Below are positions 1 through 9,700 of a stretch of 36,138 nt of DNA, piece by piece. The first letter of the stretch is position 1. Every line of letters starts with the position of its first letter. The position numbers and the translations under genes were made by a program. This stretch comes from Megasphaera sp. (GTDB lineage: Bacteria; Bacillota; Negativicutes; Veillonellales; Megasphaeraceae): NCBI GenBank assembly GCA_022649055.1, contig JALCNL010000014.1:1-36138 (forward strand). Reading direction: 5' to 3'. The notes beneath the pieces were generated by a model, which worked only from the letters and a program-made list of their open reading frames with translations, made no database searches and was not told where the DNA came from.

Positions 1-379
1 AAGCATGCGGGAGCAATTCCCGGAGTGATACTATTTTATACGTATCATTTGATTTTGTCAAAATAATTTCAGGAATATGAAATTCTTCCATAACTTGGCG
101 GCAAGCACCGCACGGTGTAATCCAATCTGGATTTTCCCCGACAAGGGCCAACGCCCGAAACATATGGCAGCCTCCTGCCACGGCACTACCTATTGCATTG
201 CGTTCCGCACACATAGTAAGTCCGTAAGATGCACTTTCCACATTACATCCCGTATACATACGGTTATCTTCGGTTAATACCGCCGCCCCAACAGAAAAAT
301 GTGAATAGGGTGCGTAAGCATGCTGCTGGGCTTCTCTTGCTTTTTTTATCAGTATCGCTACTGTTGTCTCATCGATCAT
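1..379 (-). CDS. cdd: Cytidine deaminase, 3' end cut by window edge
   Basis: Translating the minus strand from the ATG at 377-379 gives about 126 residues before the window ends. Cytidine deaminase hydrolyses cytidine or deoxycytidine to uridine or deoxyuridine in the cytosol for pyrimidine salvage. The zinc-site motifs are complete: CAERNAI at residues 57-63 (ligand C57, catalytic E59) and PCGACRQV at 89-96 (ligands C90 and C93). The N-terminal AYAPYSHFSVGAA block is also typical. The family is about 130-135 residues long, so only a few C-terminal residues are missing. The start overlaps the ybeY stop as ATGA, which suggests translational coupling. A cdd gene after ybeY is a common Firmicute arrangement. 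Confidence 0.95.
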   Translation of the reverse strand, partial: MIDETTVAILIKKAREAQQHAYAPYSHFSVGAAVLTEDNRMYTGCNVESASYGLTMCAERNAIGSAVAGGCHMFRALALVGENPDWITPCGACRQVMEEFHIPEIILTKSNDTYKIVSLRELLPHA

Positions 380-849
380 AACACTTCACCTGCGCGGACA
401 TAGCCTAACCGCTGCAAAATAAATTCTTCTTCCTTGCGCATTTCCAGCTTGTCTTCCGCAGTCATGTGATCATACCCCAATATATGCAGCATGCCATGTA
501 TCGTCAGATAGGCCAATTCTCGTTCAAAAGAATGACCATATTCATCAGCTTGTTCCTGTACTTTTTCCAGTGAAATGACAATATCCCCCAGCAAATTGGC
601 ATCCGGTCCCTCATAATCAGAATTTTCTCCTTCATTTAATGCAAATGACAAAACATCCGTGGGCCGGTCTATTTGACGATATTGTTTATTAAGACTGCGT
701 ATATACTCGTTATGGCACAAAAGGACGCTTATTTCCGTATGGGAACCTAACCCATATACAATCGCCGCTTCTGAACATACTTGTTCGATGACCGCTTCAT
801 ATTCCGCGTTTTTAACTGTTTCCTGCTCATAATTAATGTTAATGTTCAT
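376..849 (-). CDS. ybeY: Endoribonuclease YbeY, rRNA maturation factor
   Basis: This 157-residue protein is a cytosolic zinc-dependent single-strand endoribonuclease of the UPF0054 family, known for 16S rRNA 3'-end maturation and 70S ribosome quality control. The signature H-x3-H-x5-H occurs near the C-terminus as HGMLHILGYDH, with putative zinc ligands H118, H122 and H128. The upstream block RPTDVLSFA (62-70) is also conserved. Length is normal. The start at 849 has an AAGGAG ribosome binding site about 9 bases upstream. The gene lies 12 bases after phoH and overlaps cdd by four bases, so the three are almost certainly co-transcribed. The phoH-ybeY pairing is widely conserved. Confidence 0.95.
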   Translation of the reverse strand: MNININYEQETVKNAEYEAVIEQVCSEAAIVYGLGSHTEISVLLCHNEYIRSLNKQYRQIDRPTDVLSFALNEGENSDYEGPDANLLGDIVISLEKVQEQADEYGHSFERELAYLTIHGMLHILGYDHMTAEDKLEMRKEEEFILQRLGYVRAGEVL

Positions 850-861
850 ACTATCAACTCC

Positions 862-1824
862 TTACTCATTTTTATAAAATCGGTCATATGCCCGGATAAT
901 CCGCCCGACCATATCATGGCGCACAACATCTTCATCCGTAAAAGAAACAATATCAACACCATGCACATCCGCCAGTACTTTTTGCGCTTCCGTGAGACCC
1001 GAGGTTTTTCGGTCAGCTAAATCAATTTGTGTAATATCACCATTAACAACAACACGTGAATGATTTCCCATACGTGTCAAAAACATCTTCATCTGTTCCC
1101 GCGTCGTATTTTGAGCTTCATCCAGAATAATAAAAGATTCTTCCAAGGTTCGTCCGCGCATATACGCTAACGGAGCCACTTCAATAATATTTCGGGCAAT
1201 GAGTTTTTGAAATTGATCATACCCAAACATATCGGCCAACGCATCATATAAGGGACGTAAATACGGGTCTATTTTTTCCTGCAGATCGCCCGGAAGAAAT
1301 CCCAGTTTTTCTCCCGCTTCTACAGCCGGACGAGTCAGAACGATTCGTTCTACTTCACGATTGCGCAGGCAAAAAGCCGCAAGGGCAACAGCCAAATACG
1401 TTTTTCCCGTACCCGCGGGACCGATGCCAAAGGTAATAAGGTTTTTACGAATAGAATCGACATACTTTTTTTGGCCCAGTGTCTTCGGCTTAATAAGCCG
1501 GCCTCTGGCGGAAATATTCACGGTATCCGAATAGATCGCACGCAGCAGTTCTTCTTTTCCCTGCTGTATCATAAAAGACGAGTATCGTACATGTTGTGTA
1601 GTAATATATGTATTTTCCCGATTTAGGTATCGTAAGATGTCAATGATTTTAGTTACATAGGATACGTCCAACTCCTCCCCGACCAAAATTATTTCATCAC
1701 CGCGAGCCGCAATACGGCATTTCGGAAATTCATGCTGCAACACTTTCAGGAATTCATCTTTCATTCCAAAAATGACTTTTGCTTCTTTCCTATCGGCCAG
1801 CTGGATTCTCTTTTCCATAGACAA
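862..1824 (-). CDS. phoH: PhoH-like ATPase
   Basis: This 320-residue protein is a cytosolic P-loop NTPase of the PhoH family. The Walker A motif GPAGTGKT is at residues 135-142 and the Walker B region FIILDEAQN at 231-239. The N-terminal 110 residues match the KH-like region of PhoH proteins encoded beside ybeY, a family linked to RNA metabolism although the exact reaction is unsettled. The first codon at 1824 is TTG. I prefer it to the ATG two codons later because a GAGG ribosome binding site lies 8 bases from the TTG and 14 from the ATG. It sits between the ytqA-like gene and ybeY with short gaps, so it belongs to the same operon. Confidence 0.93.
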   Translation of the reverse strand: MSMEKRIQLADRKEAKVIFGMKDEFLKVLQHEFPKCRIAARGDEIILVGEELDVSYVTKIIDILRYLNRENTYITTQHVRYSSFMIQQGKEELLRAIYSDTVNISARGRLIKPKTLGQKKYVDSIRKNLITFGIGPAGTGKTYLAVALAAFCLRNREVERIVLTRPAVEAGEKLGFLPGDLQEKIDPYLRPLYDALADMFGYDQFQKLIARNIIEVAPLAYMRGRTLEESFIILDEAQNTTREQMKMFLTRMGNHSRVVVNGDITQIDLADRKTSGLTEAQKVLADVHGVDIVSFTDEDVVRHDMVGRIIRAYDRFYKNE

Positions 1825-1843
1825 TGAGCATTCCTCTTTTCTA

Positions 1844-2791
1844 CTATATTAGAAATTTACGTACTGCTTTACCTTGCAAATAATCACATTTTTTCCCCTG
1901 CCAACTATCTCTTTGTTCCAGTTCCGCGTCAATCATATCCCGTATTTTCCACCAGCCCATTCCCCAATTTGCAAATTCCGTCGCTTCCTGCGGCGCACGT
2001 CCGATAAGCCGTTGAAAGACGATATCGTGCCGTACATATTCAATGAAAGTTACCACACGTTCGACGTACTCTTCTACGGGTGCCAAGGTAATCTTTCCTT
2101 GTTCGTACCAATCCGCCATTACTGTATTTTTGATAATATACAGTGCATGAAGTTTGATCTCATGTGTCGGCAGTGCTGAAATAATTTTTGCTGTCTCTAT
2201 GACATCTTCCATCGTATCCCAAGGTAAATTCAATATGAGATGTGTACAATTTCTAAAAGGATAGGACTGCAGCATAAGAATAGCGTCAATATATTCTGCC
2301 AGTGTATGTCCTCGATTTATTTTTTTCAACGTTTTATAATTGACCGTTTGCAATCCTAACTCCACAAGGATATCCACGCCGTATGTTTCCTTGATATCTG
2401 CCATTATATCCAAATATGCCGGGTGCAGGCAGTCCGGCCGGGTAGCAATCGCGATACCTACAATGTCCGGCCGGCAGGCTTCTATAAGATATTGACGAAA
2501 TACCTCGGGCCGTAAATAGGTATTCGTAAAGTTTTGAAAATAGGAAATATATTTGTACGCCTTATATTTAGGCGCAATATGAGCAATATTCTTGTCAATT
2601 TGCTGTCCGATCGTTACAGACGCCGGCAGATTTTCATATCCGGCCCCGATAGTACCGCAAAACACGCATCCCCGGGTTCCCAGAGTGCCATCCCGGTTAG
2701 GACACGTATCGGGAATACTGATAGGAAGTTTGTATACCTTCTCTCCATACGTATCTTTTAAATAGTGTGAATATGTATTATATCGTTCCAT
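1844..2791 (-). CDS. ytqA: Radical SAM protein, YtqA/MnmL family (TIGR01212)
   Basis: This 315-residue radical SAM enzyme has the wide cysteine spacing of the Elp3-like and TIGR01212 group: C30, C42 and C45 in the stretch from DTCPNRDG to CVFCGTIGAG. These ligate the 4Fe-4S cluster that cleaves S-adenosylmethionine. The Bacillus subtilis homologue YtqA has been reported as MnmL, which takes part in wobble-uridine side-chain modification of tRNA (cmnm5s2U to nm5s2U). I transfer that role by family only. A longer frame opens at 2827, but I chose the ATG at 2789-2791: it has a GGAGG site 9-10 bases upstream and overlaps the previous stop as TAATG, a coupling arrangement. I saw no ytqB/mnmM-like methyltransferase in the window. 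Confidence 0.88.
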   Translation of the reverse strand: MERYNTYSHYLKDTYGEKVYKLPISIPDTCPNRDGTLGTRGCVFCGTIGAGYENLPASVTIGQQIDKNIAHIAPKYKAYKYISYFQNFTNTYLRPEVFRQYLIEACRPDIVGIAIATRPDCLHPAYLDIMADIKETYGVDILVELGLQTVNYKTLKKINRGHTLAEYIDAILMLQSYPFRNCTHLILNLPWDTMEDVIETAKIISALPTHEIKLHALYIIKNTVMADWYEQGKITLAPVEEYVERVVTFIEYVRHDIVFQRLIGRAPQEATEFANWGMGWWKIRDMIDAELEQRDSWQGKKCDYLQGKAVRKFLI

Positions 2792-4542
2792 TACTGCATT
2801 CCCCTCCGTGGAATCAACTGCCAGCATACTCCATTCCTGCGCTTCTCGGCAAGAATATATGCGGCCCCTTCCGTCATTTTTGCATATCGTTGTAATTCAT
2901 TTTTTGTTTCATTAGAAACCGGCCAAAGGAAATACCTCATTTTTATATCGCGCCAGTTAGTAAAGGTATATTCATGTATATATTGTCTCATATTTTCTTC
3001 ACAGCGAAACAAGGAATCCGTCACACTGCGTTCCGCTTCCTGCCAATCCAAAAAATCAGGTTTTATGCGAAACCGGAAAAATACCAGCATATCCAAACTC
3101 AAAAGTTCGCGCAGAACCGCAAGATGCTCTTGATAGGCCGCCTGCTTACATAAAAACCGCCAAAAGAAACGACACAAATTATAATCGGAAACAGCAGCGG
3201 CATCATTTTTTTCTTCTATCCAGTATGCCGTTATGCGTTCATACAGCAGCATATAATCATCATGACAGAAGCGTCCTAAATAGGCAAGGGTATAGTAGAA
3301 TTTTCCTGAATTATATATACGTTCAAATACATCCTCAAATACTTTAAGATATCGTATCTTTTCATAGGGAAGCCACTTCGTGGCCAATACTTCATACGGA
3401 CCGCAGGGATCATAGCGATATTGCTGCGGATAATCGCGCCGGATACCGGACCCCTTCAGGAGTTTCAGAAAGCCGATTTGCAGTTTATGGGGATGCAGCG
3501 CATAAATATCATTAAAAGAATGTCGTAAATGATCATAATCTTCATAGGGAAGTCCGACGATCAAATCGAGATGTAAATGAATCGTTTCTTTTTTCAAGAG
3601 CATCTCCATGATATGTTTTATGCGCGGCCAGTCATTATGTCGGTGAATTGCCTTTAATGTCGTTTCGTAGGTTGATTGAATTCCCATTTCCAGCTGGATC
3701 CGTCCTTTGGGAGCCTGTGATAAAAGCGCCAAATCTTCATCAGTAAGCAGTCCGGGCTCTATTTCCAAATGAAAGTTTATCGGTTCTTGTACCGATATCA
3801 TATATTGCAAAAGCGGTCGATAATGACGCGGGTTGCAATTAAACGTACGATCGACAAATTTTATCTGTCGTATTCCCGCTGCCACAAAATACTGTAATTC
3901 CTTAATAACCTTGGATACAGAACGGAAACGCACGGTGTCACTCATTCCGGATAAGCAGTACTGGCAATGGAAGGGACAGCCGCGAGAGCTTTCATAATAC
4001 ATAATTTTATGGTCCAGTGTTGCTAAATCTTCTCCGGCATACGGAAATGGCAAGGCGTCCAAATCCGGTGTTACTTCGCAAAAAGATTCATCCCCTGCAA
4101 TATGTCCGCTACGGCGTCCTAAAACACCGGGCAGAGAAAGGCCATCTTTTCCTTCTTCCCATTCCCGGATAAGTTGCGGAAGGACAACTTCGCCTTCCCC
4201 TTGCAGTACATAATCAATATCCGTGCAGGTTTCCAGTACTTCGCGAGCGGTATAAGATACTTCGGGACCTCCTGCCAATATGCGAATATTAGGTTCTATC
4301 TGTTTGATAAGTCGAATAAGATGATACGTCATTTCAATATTCCATATATAACAGGAAAAACCGATACAAGATGCACGGAAATCATATATATGCCGCAATA
4401 TATCATATATATTTTGATTAATCGTATATTCAGCCGTTACGACGTTTTTGATTCCGGCTGCATCACAACTGGTTTTCAAACAGCGTAATGCCAGCGAGGA
4501 ATGGATAAATTTTGCGTTCAGCGTAACCAGCAATGTGTTCAT
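2791..4542 (-). CDS. B12-binding-domain radical SAM protein (DUF4080)
   Basis: This 583-residue protein has three parts. An N-terminal cobalamin-binding-like Rossmann region covers about 1-130, including GFSCYIWN and the conserved LQGEGE. A radical SAM core follows with C189, C193 and C196 in RGCPFHCQYCLSG. A C-terminal DUF4080-type extension begins at about 370. Proteins of this architecture occur in Clostridia and Negativicutes, and their substrate is not established. It is the first gene of the operon running through ytqA, phoH, ybeY and cdd, so an RNA- or cofactor-related role is possible but unproven. Its stop overlaps the next start. A strong AGGAGG site lies unusually far (about 14 bases) from the ATG at 4542. 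Confidence 0.85.
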   Translation of the reverse strand: MNTLLVTLNAKFIHSSLALRCLKTSCDAAGIKNVVTAEYTINQNIYDILRHIYDFRASCIGFSCYIWNIEMTYHLIRLIKQIEPNIRILAGGPEVSYTAREVLETCTDIDYVLQGEGEVVLPQLIREWEEGKDGLSLPGVLGRRSGHIAGDESFCEVTPDLDALPFPYAGEDLATLDHKIMYYESSRGCPFHCQYCLSGMSDTVRFRSVSKVIKELQYFVAAGIRQIKFVDRTFNCNPRHYRPLLQYMISVQEPINFHLEIEPGLLTDEDLALLSQAPKGRIQLEMGIQSTYETTLKAIHRHNDWPRIKHIMEMLLKKETIHLHLDLIVGLPYEDYDHLRHSFNDIYALHPHKLQIGFLKLLKGSGIRRDYPQQYRYDPCGPYEVLATKWLPYEKIRYLKVFEDVFERIYNSGKFYYTLAYLGRFCHDDYMLLYERITAYWIEEKNDAAAVSDYNLCRFFWRFLCKQAAYQEHLAVLRELLSLDMLVFFRFRIKPDFLDWQEAERSVTDSLFRCEENMRQYIHEYTFTNWRDIKMRYFLWPVSNETKNELQRYAKMTEGAAYILAEKRRNGVCWQLIPRRGMQ

Positions 4543-4584
4543 AGTTATAAAATATACCTCCTCATAGCATAACTTCTAGTTTAT

Positions 4585-4613
4585 ATTATACTACATTTGC
4601 AATGCGCTGACAC
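4585..4613 (-). promoter_or_regulatory. Putative sigma-A promoter of the DUF4080-cdd operon
   Basis: On the minus strand a perfect TATAAT -10 (4585-4590) is preceded after 17 bases by GTGTCA (4608-4613), a 4/6 match to the -35 consensus. It lies about 45 bases upstream of the DUF4080 start. The rest of the gap to nadE (4614-4742) shows no clear hairpin or strong plus-strand promoter. A weak GTGCAA, 17 bases, TAGTAT arrangement near 4673-4701 could serve nadE. Confidence 0.6.
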
Positions 4614-4742
4614 TAGTAACGGCAGTAGATTGCTTCCCTATCGCCATAATTCATTCTACGGACAATTAATCAGTGCAATAGCCGTCGTTTTGTGGTAGTA
4701 TTAAGGCATAAATCTACCATGCCACAGGGGGGTACTATATAC

Positions 4743-6647
4743 ATGTTGAACATAGCACTTGCACAAATGAACATTCATGCCGGTGATCCGCGTCACAATG
4801 TTACGACAATGAAAAAAAATATCGCACAAGCTAAAAAAGCGGGTTGTGATATGATTATTTTTCCCGAATTGGCAATTCCGGGATATTTAATCGGCGATGT
4901 TTGGGATCAGCAAGATTACATTGATGAATGTGTTGCTTTTGGAGAAGAACTTCGACAGCTTTCTGCCGATATTACCATTGTATTCGGCAACGTCGCCTGT
5001 GAATCAGGCCGTGTAAATCTCGATGGACATCTGAGAAAATACAATGCCATGTTTGTTGCCAGAAACAAAGAATTTTTATCACCTCTGGCCTCGCCATACC
5101 CGTTTTATATTAAAACATTGCTGCCTAATTATCGTGAATTCAGTGATTCCAGATACTTTACATCACTCCTTGAAGTGGCTCAGGAACGACATGTTTTTGT
5201 AGAAGATCTGTTCTCACCTATCCGCATTGATTTCGGAAATAATCGTCTTCTTACCATCGGCCCTCTCATCTGCGAGGACAGCTGGGATGAAAATTATCCG
5301 TTTAAACCCATGTCTTTTTTAGGCAAACACTATTCGCCCGATATGTTTATCAACATTTCCAACTCACCATTTACCTTAGGAAAAACGCAACGCCGTCATC
5401 GCCTTTTTGGACAATCCATAAAAAAAGTGCAGGCTCCTACACTGTATGTCAATTGTTCAGGAATACAAAATAACGGCAAGAACATATATACGTTCGATGG
5501 TTCCAGCTGTGCCTATACAAAAGAAGGAATGCCCCATTTTGAATGCCGGCCTTTTGAGGAAGAGTTGGCTTTTGTACAATATGATGAAGTATCTCGTACA
5601 TTTACCTCACCCAAAAAAATAAATTTTCCTCAAAAAGAAACAGAGGAAATATATACCAGCCTGCATTACGGCATTACCTCCTTTCTTTCTTCGATCGGTG
5701 TAAATAAAGTAGTTATCGGTGTATCGGGCGGTATTGATTCTGCTGTAAATGCCGCATTATATGCTGCCATTTTACCGCCGGCACAAATCATGCTTGTAAA
5801 TATGCCCAGCTGTTACAATTCTTCTATTACCAAAGGATTAGCAAAAACACTGGCTGATAATATCGGCTGCTTATATACTGTCATTCCTGTGCAAGATAGC
5901 CTGGAACTTACGCGCAAACAAATTCAAACAGCGGAAGTGTACCGCGGTGAAAAAAGAGTCTCTCAGCTTGAACTTACCAGTTTTATCGAAGAAAATATCC
6001 AGGCCCGCGATCGTTCCAGCCGAATTTTAGCTGCTGTAGCGGCTTCCTTTGGCGGTGTATTTACATGTAATGCCAACAAAGCAGAAACAGCCGTGGGATA
6101 TGCCACATTATATGGAGATCATGCAGGTTACCTAGCTGCTACCGCCGATTTATGGAAACATCAAATATATGCTCTTGCAATGTATTTAAATCAGAACGTA
6201 TTTCATCGGGAGATCATTCCCAAAGGCAGTATCGACATCGTCCCCAGTGCAGAATTATCGGCCAGTCAAGATATTGCAAAAGGTCAGGGGGATCCTATTA
6301 TATATTCGTATCATGACTATTTATTTGCTTCCTTCGTAGAAAACTGGCATCGTGTTACACCACAGTCTATCCTGCAATGGTATATAGACGGAACGCTGGA
6401 AGAACATATCGGCTGCCGCATTGTCGTTCATACTCTCTTTCCCACAGCTAAAGAATTTATTGATGATTTGGAACGTTGGTGGAAACTGGTTTCTGGTTTT
6501 GCCGTTGCTAAACGCATACAAAGTCCGCCGATCTTATCGATCAGCCGTCGTTCTTTTGGGTATGACCTGCGGGAAGCACAACTGAAACCATATTATACAA
6601 CTAAATATTTATCCTTAAAAAAACAGTTGCTGCAAACAGAAATGTAA
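4743..6647 (+). CDS. nadE: Glutamine-dependent NAD+ synthetase
   Basis: This two-domain cytosolic enzyme makes NAD+ from nicotinic acid adenine dinucleotide, ATP and glutamine. The N-terminal nitrilase-type glutaminase shows the expected triad: E42 in FPELAIPGY, K124 in KTLLPNYREF and C177 in LICEDSWD. The C-terminal synthetase has the PP-loop SGGIDSA at 328-334 and the conserved KAETAVGYATLYGD. At 634 residues it belongs to the long NadE class. The frame is open from 4692, but the ATG at 4743 has a run of G's (AGGGGGG, 4726-4732) at proper spacing and starts exactly where family members start (MLNIALAQMN). The gene is monocistronic and ends at the terminator at 6668. Confidence 0.95.
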   Translation: MLNIALAQMNIHAGDPRHNVTTMKKNIAQAKKAGCDMIIFPELAIPGYLIGDVWDQQDYIDECVAFGEELRQLSADITIVFGNVACESGRVNLDGHLRKYNAMFVARNKEFLSPLASPYPFYIKTLLPNYREFSDSRYFTSLLEVAQERHVFVEDLFSPIRIDFGNNRLLTIGPLICEDSWDENYPFKPMSFLGKHYSPDMFINISNSPFTLGKTQRRHRLFGQSIKKVQAPTLYVNCSGIQNNGKNIYTFDGSSCAYTKEGMPHFECRPFEEELAFVQYDEVSRTFTSPKKINFPQKETEEIYTSLHYGITSFLSSIGVNKVVIGVSGGIDSAVNAALYAAILPPAQIMLVNMPSCYNSSITKGLAKTLADNIGCLYTVIPVQDSLELTRKQIQTAEVYRGEKRVSQLELTSFIEENIQARDRSSRILAAVAASFGGVFTCNANKAETAVGYATLYGDHAGYLAATADLWKHQIYALAMYLNQNVFHREIIPKGSIDIVPSAELSASQDIAKGQGDPIIYSYHDYLFASFVENWHRVTPQSILQWYIDGTLEEHIGCRIVVHTLFPTAKEFIDDLERWWKLVSGFAVAKRIQSPPILSISRRSFGYDLREAQLKPYYTTKYLSLKKQLLQTEM

Positions 6648-6667
6648 TCCGATGATTGCTTATAAAT

Positions 6668-6705
6668 AAAAAGTGTTCTCCGTCTTAAGTGGAGAACACT
6701 TTTTT
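6668..6705. terminator. Bidirectional intrinsic terminator, nadE / RND pump
   Basis: A perfect stem pairs 6668-6681 (AAAAAGTGTTCTCC) with 6691-6704 around a 9-base loop. It has A's on one flank and T's on the other, so it can terminate transcription from both directions. It lies between the convergent stops of nadE (6647) and the RND transporter (6718). Confidence 0.9.
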
Positions 6706-6717
6706 ATTATGATATAC

Positions 6718-9700
6718 TTACGAATTTTCCAAATTTCCTATTTTACTTTTTTGTTTACCTGACGGGCGTTTTACACCCCGCCCAAAGTTTTCCATAATAA
6801 TGAACAACATAGGAATAATAAATACCCCCAGCAAGGTTGCTACGGATGTACCAAAAACAACGGTTATCCCCATCGTTACACGCGAAGCAGCACCTGCTCC
6901 GGTCGCTGTCGCCAGCGGAATAGAACCGACAACAAAGGCCAAGGACGTCATAATGATAGGACGAAGACGAATCTTAGCCGCTTCAATAGCCGCCGATACG
7001 GGGTCCATGCCACGCTCATCTACACGAATTTTTGCATATTCAATAATCAAAATCGCATTTTTAGCAGCTAACCCAATTACCGCTAAAATACCAATTTGGA
7101 AATAGATATTATTTTGTTGATTCAATAAATATATGAAGGAGGTCGCTCCGAATAAACCCGTCGGAACACTGAGCAGTACAGCAAAAGGAACTTTCCAGCT
7201 TTCATATAGTGCTGCCAATACAAGGAAGACGAACAGCAAGGCTAACCCGAATACATAATAGGTTTTATTTCCTGCTTCGATTTCTTCACGGCTCATACCC
7301 GCCCATTCGTAATAGTATCCGTCTGTAAGGGTTTCTTTAGAGACTTCCTCTAACGCTTTCAGTGCATCCCCTGAACTATAGCCATTCGCCGGGGAACCCG
7401 TGATTTTAATAGAAGGATAGTCATTAAAGCGCGTAATAATGGATGCCGCACCAATCGGCCTTGGCCGGATAAAATCATTAACCGGAATCAATTCTCCGCT
7501 GGAGTTTTTCACATACAGGAACTTATTATCGTTTATATTTTTACGATAGGCAGGGTTTGCCTGAATGATAGTCTTAAAATTTTTGCCGAAAATAGTGAAA
7601 TCATTGACCTGATAACTGCCGTAATATATTTGCAGCACATTGTACAAGTCACTCATAGACACTCCCGATTTTTGAACTTTTTCACGATCAATATCCAAGT
7701 TGTAACCGGGAGTATCATTGGTAAAAGTCGTATAGATAGAGCCGATTTCCGGCCGTTTACGGGCAGCCCCTATAAATTGCTGCGCCATATCGTACAACTC
7801 CGCAGTCGTATGACCGCCGCGATTTTCCAATTGATACGTAAATCCGCTGGATACCCCCATCCCATCGATCGGCGGCGGATTAAAAGCCATGATCGTAGCC
7901 TGGGGCACAGCTTTCATACCATATCCCATAATATTCTTAACCAAGGTATCTACGGATAAATCTGCTGTTTTTCGTTCATCCCAATCTTTCATTTTTATCA
8001 TAACGGCGCCACTGTTTGGTTTTTGGGCACCTGCCAGCATACCGTACCCGCTGATTCCCATAACTCCCTGTATATTGGGAAGTTTTGCAATCCAGTTGGC
8101 TACTTCACTGACGGTTTTTTCCGTTTTCTGCTGGGACGTCCCTTCCGGCAGTGTCACATCCGCAATAGCAAACCCGTTATCTTCACTGGGTACAAAACCT
8201 GTCGGTATAATATTAAATAATCCGGCTGTAATCGTGCTGATAAGAACCAGAAACACAACACACCACTTGATGTGTATATGCAGATAGGCCAGTTTTTTCC
8301 CATACCAGTTAATCAACCGGTCAAATCCATCATTAAATGCGTTAAACCATTTATAAATTCCCTTTTCTCGTTCTTCCGGCTTATATACCTTCAGCATCAT
8401 GCCGCACAACGCAGGCGTCAACGTCAACGCCACAAACGCTGAAATCATGACAGATACGGCTATGGTCAAAGCAAACTGCCGATACAGGATACCTGACATA
8501 CCACTCAAAAAGCTGACCGGTACAAAAACTGCCGATAATACACAGGCTACGCCGATAACCGGATTCTGCACGTTGCGCATTGCCACTTCTGTCGCTTCGA
8601 TCGGACTTCGGGCGTGGTACTTTATTTCATATTCCACCGCTTCAATAACAACGATGGCATCATCGACAAGCAAGCCGATAGCTAAAACCATCGCGAATAA
8701 GGTTAAAGTATTGATAGAAAAGCCCAATAACTGAAAAGCGGCAAATGTTCCCAGCAAAGATACGGGAACCGCAATCAACGGAATAAAGGTAGACCGCCAA
8801 CTTTGCAAAAACACAAACACTATGAAAGCAACCAGTAACAGTGCTTCAATAAACGTGTGGATAACTTCGGTAATGGAAGCCTTAACAAATTCCGTGCTGT
8901 CATAAATCACGCGATACTCTAAATCAGGCGGAAAGGATTCCTGTGCTTTTTTCAATACCTTTAAGATGCCGCTTACCGTTTGTACGGCATTGGCATCGGA
9001 TGTCAAACTGACCTGAAACCCGGCAGTAGAAATTTGTTTGCCGTTTTCATTATACAGGCCTGATACACTATAGCTTTTAGCTCCTAGTTGAACTGTCGCA
9101 ACATCACCTAAATGAATCATACTGCCGTCAGAATTGGTTCGAATAATAATTTTTTTAAATTCATCCGCTGTTTTTAAACGACCGTCTGTGCGCAATGTAT
9201 ACTGGTACTGCTGACTATTTCCGATAGGATTCGTACCGATCGTACCTACGGCAGCCTGTACATTCTGCGTTGTAAGGGCAGATGAGATATCTGTTGGTAC
9301 AATTTTTAAAACTGCCATTTTTGCCGGATCCAGCCAGATGCGCATGGCATAATCAGACCCGAATTCCGTGACGTCGCCAACACCGGGAACGGCTTTGATC
9401 GCATCCATAAAAAACTGTGTTGCGTAGTTTTTCATAAAAACCTGATCATATGTACTGTTGGGAGATACCAATGAAAACACCATGGCCATCGTACTGGATG
9501 ATTTACCAACGGTAACCCCTAAATTTTGTACATCTGTCGGCAGTGTTGCCGTAACCTGACTTACTTTATTCTGCGTATTGACCGTATCCATATCGCCGTT
9601 GGAATCAGTAGTAAATTGTACGGTTGCTCTATACGAGCCGCTGTCCGTGCTGCTGCTTTCCACATTGACAAGATGTTCGACGCCTATGAGCTGCTGTTCG

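Noticed and set aside
77-277. Plus-strand ORF of 66 codons
   Set aside because: It lies antisense to the cytidine deaminase gene, whose zinc motifs are intact on the minus strand.
7889-8287. Plus-strand ORF of 132 codons and several others antisense to the RND pump
   Set aside because: They mirror the codon structure of the pump gene, have no ribosome binding sites and no recognisable protein features.
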